From: Candidatus Scatousia excrementipullorum | GTDB lineage: Bacteria; Cyanobacteriota; Vampirovibrionia; Gastranaerophilales; Gastranaerophilaceae | Assembly: GCA_017694215.1 (NCBI GenBank) | Contig: JADIND010000173.1 | Location: forward strand, 1-10,964 | DNA: 10,964 bases | Direction of reading: 5' to 3' | In this document: piece by piece, positions 5,445-10,964 of the stretch | How positions within the stretch are numbered: the first letter of the stretch is position 1 | Layout: each line of letters opens with the position of its first letter | The notes under the pieces: generated by a model | The model's database searches: none | What the model saw: only the letters and a program-made list of their open reading frames with translations | Told to the model about the DNA's origin: nothing | Made by a program: the position numbers and the translations under genes

Positions 5445-7076
5445 CTAAACTCCTGCCGTAGAAACAAGTAATAAAGGAAGCTGAAATCCTAGTTTGTTCT
5501 CATTTGATATGCTGCTTTCCGCTATGATTTGTCCGTTATGAGCTTTTACAACCTGATTGCAGTAATTCAATTTCATACAAAAACCGATTTTATTATAATT
5601 GGAAATCTGTCCCATATATTGATGAAGCATCGTCTGGAGCGTTTCTTGCGGAATAAAAGGGCTCTTCGTAACTATTTCAAATGTAAGATTGCTGCTGTCA
5701 TTGTTTATAAATATTTCAATCTTTGAATCGTTATAAGAATACGAAATGCTGTTTTCCATTAAAAATATAATTGCTGTTTTTAAATAGTTTACATCAGCAG
5801 TAATTATATTTTCATTTTTTTGCGGCTTTATTACCAGCTCAACATTCTTTGCTTTTGCAGCATTTTTCATAATCTTGCAGCACTCCAGCACAAGTTCGTT
5901 AAAATTTAACCCTTCATAATTTAAATTAATTTCATTATTCTCAAGTTTGTACGAAGAAAGTATTGTAGATACCATTTTATAAACATTGTCACAGGAGTTA
6001 ACAGTCATCTCAAGGATTTCTCTTTGAGCGGGATTCACCTCGCCAAAACTTCCTTTCAAAAGCATTTCCAGAGATCTGATTTGTGCAATAACAGGTGTTT
6101 TTAAATCATGATTCAATGTTGCCATAAATCTTTTCTTCTGGAATTTTAATTCTTTTGATGATGAAATGTCCTCTAAAAATACAGCAATACTGTAAACTTC
6201 ACCGTTGCTTTCGACAATCGGGGTTTTGTAAACCCTGAACCATATTTCCGGATTGTCAAAAATTTTGTAAGAGTGCTCATTAACAATAGAACGTTTTTCT
6301 TTTATGACCCTGAAATTTTCTCCTTTTAATTCATCTGCCGCCATATTATTAAATATTCGTGTAATATCACAGCCGAGAAATTCATTTGTATCTATACCGA
6401 TAAGATTGTTAAAATTTTTATTTCCGCACAGATACTTACCGCTGGTATCCATTACATAAGCAGGCATCGGCACATTATTTATTATAAAAGACAACATAGC
6501 TGTACGCTCTGCAGATTTTGCTTTAAGATTTGCCAGAAGTGTTACGTCACGGCATACTGTTATCAGTGCGTAAACTTTATTTTTTTTCTTTAAAGGAATC
6601 ACCTGAGCTTCATAATATTTTTTCCCGAACAAATCATGGTCGACTGTAAAACTATATTCGGAATTTTTACCAGATTCCAGTGCTTGCTTTTCTGAATTTC
6701 TGATTTCATTGAATATTTCTGCCGGAAATTTTTTCTTTCTAACTTCATCAGTTATATCTTTGATTTTTTTTACTTTGAAAAATTTACACAGTAATTTATT
6801 ACCGTCTGTAATATTAAATTTATCATCCTGAACTATAACAATATTACGGCTGTATTTATTTATTATTCTGGAGATATCAAGATAGTAGTCTTTCTCATGC
6901 AATAAACCTGCCGTCTTGCAGGAAAATTTTGCATAAATAAATATACAGAAACCCGTAAGCAGAATTCCGATAAAGTTATCCCCATCAGGAACAGCAATCA
7001 TTTTAAAAATACTTGCCGCTCCGAATAAAGATAATAATACCCATATTAAGATGTTAGAAACTGATTCTTTTTTCAT
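5445..7076 (-). CDS. membrane PAS-domain sensor histidine kinase with degenerate ATP-binding box
   Basis: A 543-residue sensor kinase, the partner of the response regulator encoded just upstream. Two hydrophobic segments (about 8-28 and 33-50) anchor it, with almost no extracytoplasmic loop, so it probably senses a cytoplasmic or membrane signal. Two PAS-like domains follow (about 68-182 and 192-305). The dimerisation domain has the phospho-acceptor H323 in NHDLKTP. The catalytic domain shows an N box (FLMENSISYS, N442) and a late G box (KIGFCMKL, 496-503). The DxGxG box expected in between is missing; EIVTKSPFIP stands there. ATP binding may therefore be weakened, or the protein may act mainly as a phosphatase. 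The gene lies 24 bases after the regulator gene and has no clear Shine-Dalgarno site. Confidence 0.88.
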   Translation of the reverse strand: MKKESVSNILIWVLLSLFGAASIFKMIAVPDGDNFIGILLTGFCIFIYAKFSCKTAGLLHEKDYYLDISRIINKYSRNIVIVQDDKFNITDGNKLLCKFFKVKKIKDITDEVRKKKFPAEIFNEIRNSEKQALESGKNSEYSFTVDHDLFGKKYYEAQVIPLKKKNKVYALITVCRDVTLLANLKAKSAERTAMLSFIINNVPMPAYVMDTSGKYLCGNKNFNNLIGIDTNEFLGCDITRIFNNMAADELKGENFRVIKEKRSIVNEHSYKIFDNPEIWFRVYKTPIVESNGEVYSIAVFLEDISSSKELKFQKKRFMATLNHDLKTPVIAQIRSLEMLLKGSFGEVNPAQREILEMTVNSCDNVYKMVSTILSSYKLENNEINLNYEGLNFNELVLECCKIMKNAAKAKNVELVIKPQKNENIITADVNYLKTAIIFLMENSISYSYNDSKIEIFINNDSSNLTFEIVTKSPFIPQETLQTMLHQYMGQISNYNKIGFCMKLNYCNQVVKAHNGQIIAESSISNENKLGFQLPLLLVSTAGV

Positions 7077-7100
7077 AGTAATATAAGACTTATAAAATTA

Positions 7101-7766
7101 TTAGAAGAGATTATACTTAACTGCCTTTACGGCGGCCTGCACCCTGTCCGTTACTGCGAGCTTGCTTAATATTTTACAGACATGTGATTTTGCTGTATGT
7201 TGACTGACGTTTAGTTCTCCTGCGATTTCAACATTTGATTTGCCTTCAACAATAAGTCTGAGAACATCAAGTTCACGTTCCGTAAGTTCTATGTTTAAAT
7301 TCGGTTTACTGTAAAGATTATCCATACTTTTTGTTGACTGCGGTTTAGGAAATGCAGCAAGAGCCATTCTGGCAATTCTGGAATCAATCCACACAGATCC
7401 TTTATACACACTTCTAATGACATTAACCAGTTCATCCAGATTAATATCTTTCAGTGTATATGCATTCGCTCCGGAAGCTAAAGAGGCATAGATTTCTTCG
7501 TTTCTGTCATGAGAAGTCAACACTATAACTTTAGTTTTCGGAAAATTTTTATGAATAATTTTTGTAGCCTCTATACCGTTCATATAAGGCAAGCCAAGAT
7601 CCATCAAGACAATATCGGCAGGTTTGTCCTGCATACAATCTATGCATTCTTCCGCAGTTTCGAAAGCTTTCAGAACAGTAATGCCGCTGACGTCGGACAA
7701 ATAATGTATATATGCCGTTCTTGTCAGTTTGTAATCTTCAACAATGTATACGCTGATGTCTTTCAT
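7101..7766 (-). CDS. NarL/FixJ-family response regulator
   Basis: A 221-residue DNA-binding regulator. The receiver domain (about 3-118) has the acidic pair E10/D11, phospho-acceptor D56 (VLMDLGLP), T84 (VLTSHD) and K106, so all switch residues are intact. A linker of about 35 residues leads to a LuxR-type helix-turn-helix (about 155-218: LTERELDVLRLIVEGKSN...VSQHTAKSHV). The output domain with DRVQAAVKAVK resembles cyanobacterial NarL-type regulators. The start at 7766 has AGGA about five bases upstream. It is the first gene of an operon with the histidine kinase and the acetyltransferase, and it is divergent from ppdK. It may control its own operon, ppdK, or neither; the sequence does not say. 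Confidence 0.93.
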   Translation of the reverse strand: MKDISVYIVEDYKLTRTAYIHYLSDVSGITVLKAFETAEECIDCMQDKPADIVLMDLGLPYMNGIEATKIIHKNFPKTKVIVLTSHDRNEEIYASLASGANAYTLKDINLDELVNVIRSVYKGSVWIDSRIARMALAAFPKPQSTKSMDNLYSKPNLNIELTERELDVLRLIVEGKSNVEIAGELNVSQHTAKSHVCKILSKLAVTDRVQAAVKAVKYNLF

Positions 7767-7791
7767 CTATTCCTGACTCCATAAGCTACAA

Positions 7792-7819
7792 AATATATTA
7801 TGATACGTTTTTTTGTTAA
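7792..7819 (-). promoter_or_regulatory. predicted promoter of the two-component operon
   Basis: On the minus strand TTAACA (complement of 7814-7819) and TATATT (complement of 7792-7797) each differ from consensus at one base and are 16 bases apart. Transcription would start near 7785, giving a leader of about 18 bases. Confidence 0.5.
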
Positions 7820-7827
7820 ATACTATC

Positions 7828-7839
7828 ACCCAACTGGGT
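7828..7839. promoter_or_regulatory. near-palindrome upstream of the two-component promoter, possible operator
   Basis: ACCCAACTGGGT has five-base complementary arms (ACCCA/TGGGT) around AC and lies eight bases upstream of the predicted -35 box. A T run follows on the plus strand, but the stem is too short for a convincing terminator. It could be a regulator site, for instance for autoregulation. Confidence 0.25.
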
Positions 7840-7965
7840 ATTTTTTTGAACCGAAAAAAATTCCGGAGAAACCCGTTAATGCGGAAAAATCCACCCTTAA
7901 AAATAAAAATAACCTCCGTTCTTTTGATTTTTTATATATTTTTTTATTAAAAATCCTTATATATA

Positions 7966-7996
7966 TTGAATTTATTTATTTTGTTCGTGTTACAAT
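7966..7996 (+). promoter_or_regulatory. predicted extended -10 promoter of ppdK
   Basis: TACAAT (7991-7996) is preceded by TG one base upstream (TGTTACAAT), an extended -10 element. A poorly spaced TTGAAT (7966-7971) lies 19 bases upstream. Transcription would start near 8003, leaving a leader of about 50 bases that ends in an AAGGAG ribosome binding site (8040-8045), six bases before the ATG. The stretch 7840-7965 is very AT-rich and shows nothing else clear. Confidence 0.5.
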
Positions 7997-8051
7997 TAAA
8001 TCAGAGTTAATGAATTTTATGTTTATTATTCTGTAAAAGAAGGAGAAAACT

Positions 8052-10712
8052 ATGACAGAAAAACGCGTATGGTTATTCAGAGAGGGTAATGCAAACATGC
8101 GTAACCTGCTCGGCGGTAAAGGTGCAAACCTTGCCGAAATGACTAACTTAGGTCTTCCGGTACCACCGGGATTGACTATTACCACTGAAACATGTATGGA
8201 TTACATTAATCATGGTAACAAAATGCCTGAAGGGTTAATGGACGAAGTTAAGGCTGCATTGAAAGATGTTGAAGCCCAAAAAGGACAAAAATTCGGTGAT
8301 TCCGAAAATCCGCTCCTCGTTTCCGTTCGTTCAGGTGCAAGAGTTTCTATGCCGGGTATGATGGAAACAATTTTGAACTTAGGTTTGAACGATGAAACTG
8401 TTGAAGCTATGGTTAAATTAACTAATAACCCTAGATTCTGCTATGATTCTTACAGAAGATTCTTAACAATGTTCGGTTCCGTAGCTTGGGAAATGGACAG
8501 ACAAAAATATTTTGAATCTGAAGTTGAAAAAGTTAAAGAACGTGAAGGCGTTACTTCTGATACCGAAGTTTCGGCAGAAGGCTGGAAATCTTTAATCCCT
8601 ATCTACAAACAAACAATAAAAGAAGTTACAGGAAAAGAATTTCCGCAGGATCCGTATGTACAGCTGCAGGAAGCTATTGAAGCCGTATTCCGTTCATGGA
8701 ATATTCCGCGTGCTGTTGCCTATAGAAACATGAACAAAATCGACCACAATTTCGGTACTGCCGTAAACGTTCAGTCTATGGTATTCGGTAATATGGGCGA
8801 TGATTGTGCTACCGGTGTTTCATTCACCCGTAACCCTGCTACCGGCGAAAATAAATTCTATGGTGAATATTTGACTAACGCTCAGGGCGAAGACGTTGTT
8901 GCAGGTATCAGAACTCCGAAACCAATCGCTGAACTTGAACATGAAATGCCAGAATTGTACAAACAATATGTTGATATCGCTAAAAAACTTGAACTCGGTT
9001 ACAAAGATGTTCAGGATATGGAATTTACTATTGAAAAAGGTAAATTGTACATTCTTCAAACACGTAACGGTAAAAGAACCGCTGCTGCAGCTGTAAAAAT
9101 TGCGGTTGATATGCACGAAGAAGGTATTATTTCAAAAGAAAGAGCTATTCAGCTGGTTGATCCATATACTGTTAACCAGATTTTGCTTCCTTGCTTTGAT
9201 GCAAAGGCTCTTGAAGAAGCTCACAAGATTTGCCACGGTGTAAATGCATCTCCTGGTGCTGCTGTAGGTAAAATCGTATTTGATACTGAAGAAGCTGCAA
9301 AACGCGGTGCTGCAGGAGAAAAAGTTATCCTCGTCCGTGTTGAAACTTGTCCGGATGATATTCACGGCATGGCGGTTTCTCAGGGTGTATTAACCCTCAG
9401 AGGCGGTGCTACTTCCCACGCAGCAGTTGTTGCTAAAGGTATGGGTAAACCATGCGTTTCAGGTTGTGAAGACTTGAAAATTGATATGGATAAAGAAGTT
9501 TTAATCGGTGCTGACGGTTCTGTTTATCACAAAGACGACGTTATCTCACTTGACGGCGGTAAAGGTATTGTTATGCAGGGTGCCGTTAAACTTGTTGAAG
9601 CAAGAATTGACGACAACTGGAACAAATTCTTTACATGGGTAAATGAAATTAAACAAATGAAAGTTGAAGCTAACGCCGATACTCCGAAAGATATCGAAAA
9701 CGCATTGAAATTCGGTGCTGAAGGTGTAGGGCTCTGCCGTACGGAACACATGTTTATGGATCCGGACAGACTCCCTTGGGTACAGAAAATGATTATTGCA
9801 GGTACTCCGGAAGCAAGAAAAGAAGCTCTTGAACACTTACTTCCTATGCAATATTCAGACTTCTATGCAATGTTCAAAGCATTAGGCGACAAACCGTTAA
9901 CAGTAAGACTTCTTGACCCGCCTTTACATGAATTCTTACCGGATAAAGAATCATTGATTGCCGAAGTTGCAACATTGAAAGCTCAGGGTAAAGACTCATC
10001 TGAAAAAGAAGAACTTCTTCACGTTGTAGAAAGTCTTTCAGAATCCAACCCGATGATGGGCTTGAGAGGATGCCGTTTAGGGCTTACTTATCCTGAAATC
10101 AACGAAATGCAGGTAAGAGCAATCTTTGAAGCTTGCTGTGACTTGAAAAAAGAAGGCGTTGCAGTAAAACCTTGGGTAATGGTTCCTCTTATCGGTCACG
10201 TTAACGAACTTAAAACAGCCAGAGAAATTCTCATCCGTGTAGCAAGAGAAGTAATGGTTGAAAAAGGCGTTGAAGTTGATTATAAATTCGGTACCATGAT
10301 AGAAATTCCTCGTGCAGCATTAACTGCAGATGAAATTGCTGAATACGCAGAATTCTTCTCATTCGGTACAAACGACCTTACACAGATGACATTCGGCTAC
10401 TCAAGAGATGACGCTGAAGGCAAATTCCTGAAAAACTACGTTGAACAGAAAATCTTACCGGCCAACCCGTTTGAAACACTTGATACAAAAGGTGTTGGTC
10501 AGTTGATTGAAATGTCAATGGAAAAAGGCAAGAAAGTTAATTCTTCACTTGTCGGCGGTATTTGCGGCGAACACGGCGGAGATCCTGATTCCGTTAAATT
10601 CGCACACAAAATCGGTCTGGATTACGTATCCTGCTCACCGTTCAGAATTCCGCAGGCAAGACTTGCCGCAGCACAGGCTGTTGTGGAAAGCCGTCAGTTA
10701 GCTCACGTTTAA
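8052..10712 (+). CDS. ppdK: pyruvate, phosphate dikinase
   Basis: A full-length 886-residue cytosolic enzyme (family about 870-900) that interconverts pyruvate + ATP + Pi with phosphoenolpyruvate + AMP + PPi. The N-terminal ATP-grasp domain (about 1-340) starts with GGKGANLAEM and contains the SVRSGA and GVSFTRNPATG segments. The swivelling phosphohistidine domain (about 390-510) carries GGATSHAAV with H456 as phospho-acceptor and T454 as the likely site for a PDRP-type regulator. The C-terminal TIM barrel holds R563 (GLCRTEHMF), the FGTNDLTQ segment and catalytic C838 (GICGEHGG). The gene prefers GGT, CGT, GAA and AAA codons more than its neighbours do, suggesting high expression. In fermenters it often serves PPi-dependent glycolysis or gluconeogenesis. 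It is monocistronic, with a strong ribosome binding site and terminator. Confidence 0.97.
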   Translation: MTEKRVWLFREGNANMRNLLGGKGANLAEMTNLGLPVPPGLTITTETCMDYINHGNKMPEGLMDEVKAALKDVEAQKGQKFGDSENPLLVSVRSGARVSMPGMMETILNLGLNDETVEAMVKLTNNPRFCYDSYRRFLTMFGSVAWEMDRQKYFESEVEKVKEREGVTSDTEVSAEGWKSLIPIYKQTIKEVTGKEFPQDPYVQLQEAIEAVFRSWNIPRAVAYRNMNKIDHNFGTAVNVQSMVFGNMGDDCATGVSFTRNPATGENKFYGEYLTNAQGEDVVAGIRTPKPIAELEHEMPELYKQYVDIAKKLELGYKDVQDMEFTIEKGKLYILQTRNGKRTAAAAVKIAVDMHEEGIISKERAIQLVDPYTVNQILLPCFDAKALEEAHKICHGVNASPGAAVGKIVFDTEEAAKRGAAGEKVILVRVETCPDDIHGMAVSQGVLTLRGGATSHAAVVAKGMGKPCVSGCEDLKIDMDKEVLIGADGSVYHKDDVISLDGGKGIVMQGAVKLVEARIDDNWNKFFTWVNEIKQMKVEANADTPKDIENALKFGAEGVGLCRTEHMFMDPDRLPWVQKMIIAGTPEARKEALEHLLPMQYSDFYAMFKALGDKPLTVRLLDPPLHEFLPDKESLIAEVATLKAQGKDSSEKEELLHVVESLSESNPMMGLRGCRLGLTYPEINEMQVRAIFEACCDLKKEGVAVKPWVMVPLIGHVNELKTAREILIRVAREVMVEKGVEVDYKFGTMIEIPRAALTADEIAEYAEFFSFGTNDLTQMTFGYSRDDAEGKFLKNYVEQKILPANPFETLDTKGVGQLIEMSMEKGKKVNSSLVGGICGEHGGDPDSVKFAHKIGLDYVSCSPFRIPQARLAAAQAVVESRQLAHV

Positions 10713-10725
10713 TTAACGGTAAAAC

Positions 10726-10761
10726 AAAAAGACCCGCTTATTAAATAAGCGGGTCTTTTTT
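10726..10761 (+). terminator. rho-independent terminator of ppdK
   Basis: The arms 10726-10741 and 10745-10760 form a perfect 16-bp stem with a GC-rich core (GACCCGC/GCGGGTC) and a 3-base loop, ending in a six-T run. It starts 14 bases after the ppdK stop codon. Confidence 0.93.
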
Positions 10762-10809
10762 ATGCAGTTCAAAAGAGTGAAGAGCTGGGGTAAAAAAATG
10801 ATGTAACAA

Positions 10810-10964
10810 ATTGCCCCCCTTTTTTAAAAGGGGAAGAAAAGGGCATGGGGCAGTGCCTGTGCGATTGCGGAGTGTCGGAAAACCCTCCGGCACATTCGTG
10901 CCACCTCCCTTATGAAGGGAGGCATAATACTCCCTCGCCCCTTTTTGGGGAGAGGGTTAGGGAG
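10810..10964. repeat. second cluster of intergenic palindromes
   Basis: No gene is seen after the ppdK terminator. The stretch holds four small palindromes: CCCCTTTT/AAAAGGGG (10816-10823, 10826-10833), GTGTCGGA/TCCGGCAC with one wobble (10872-10879, 10886-10893), the competing GGCAC/GTGCC (10889-10893, 10898-10902), and CCTCCCTT/AAGGGAGG (10904-10911, 10915-10922). The base composition is G+C-rich compared with ppdK flanks. It looks like a composite of dispersed extragenic repeats and runs off the window edge. Confidence 0.6.
10931..10964 (-). repeat. dispersed CCCTAACCCTCTCCCC repeat, inverted copy
   Basis: The reverse complement of 10947-10964 is identical over 18 bases to 4604-4621, and TCCCTCGCCC (10931-10940) is the complement of the GGGCGAGGGA tail at 4624-4633. 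Only the central spacer differs (TT against AAAAAG, roughly). The copy may continue beyond the window. Confidence 0.7.

Noticed and set aside
7800..8036. 78-residue plus-strand frame between the response regulator and ppdK
   Set aside because: It begins inside the predicted two-component promoter and covers the ppdK promoter. It has no ribosome binding site, and its Phe/Ile/Lys-rich content is what AT-rich intergenic DNA gives.

Overview
The window comes from an AT-rich, anaerobic, fermentative bacterium. The evidence is a regulatory [FeFe]-hydrogenase module and a pyruvate phosphate dikinase. The NarL-type output domain of the response regulator looks cyanobacterial to me, and the dispersed intergenic repeats resemble those of gut genomes. 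Together these make me lean towards a Gastranaerophilales/Melainabacteria-like lineage. Elusimicrobia or Clostridia remain possible, and no marker here settles it.

Layout. (1) Positions 1-163 are intergenic. They are followed on the minus strand by rpmB (ribosomal protein L28), with its own promoter and a strong terminator. (2) Divergent from rpmB is a plus-strand operon (590-4136) of four genes: a small NuoE-like [2Fe-2S] protein, a group C-type sensory [FeFe] hydrogenase with a C-terminal PAS domain, a SpoIIE/PP2C-type phosphatase, and a second small NuoE-like [2Fe-2S] protein. A strong hairpin terminator closes it, and a 10-bp palindrome sits next to its predicted promoter. (3) Positions 4206-4845 hold no gene. 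They are a dense island of inverted and dispersed repeats, including one complete and one rearranged copy of a roughly 157-bp element with terminal inverted repeats. (4) A minus-strand operon (7766 down to 4846) encodes a NarL-type response regulator, a membrane PAS histidine kinase and a GNAT acetyltransferase. (5) Divergent from it is ppdK (pyruvate phosphate dikinase), in highly-expressed-style codons, with its own promoter and a strong terminator. (6) The last 200 bases are again repeat-rich and carry an inverted copy of a motif from the first repeat island.

How the genes may work together. The hydrogenase keeps all H-cluster cysteines but has alanine at the position of the proton-relay cysteine. 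This is the known hallmark of sensory rather than catalytic enzymes. It probably senses H2 or redox state, and through its PAS domain and terminal helix sets the activity of the adjacent phosphatase. The NuoE-like proteins are plausible electron-transfer partners. The catalytic hydrogenase subunits (NuoF-like and HydA) and the RsbW-type kinase often found beside such genes are absent from the window. The sensory module therefore stands alone, with an unknown phosphatase target. The two-component operon and ppdK share an intergenic region, but any regulatory link between them is inference.
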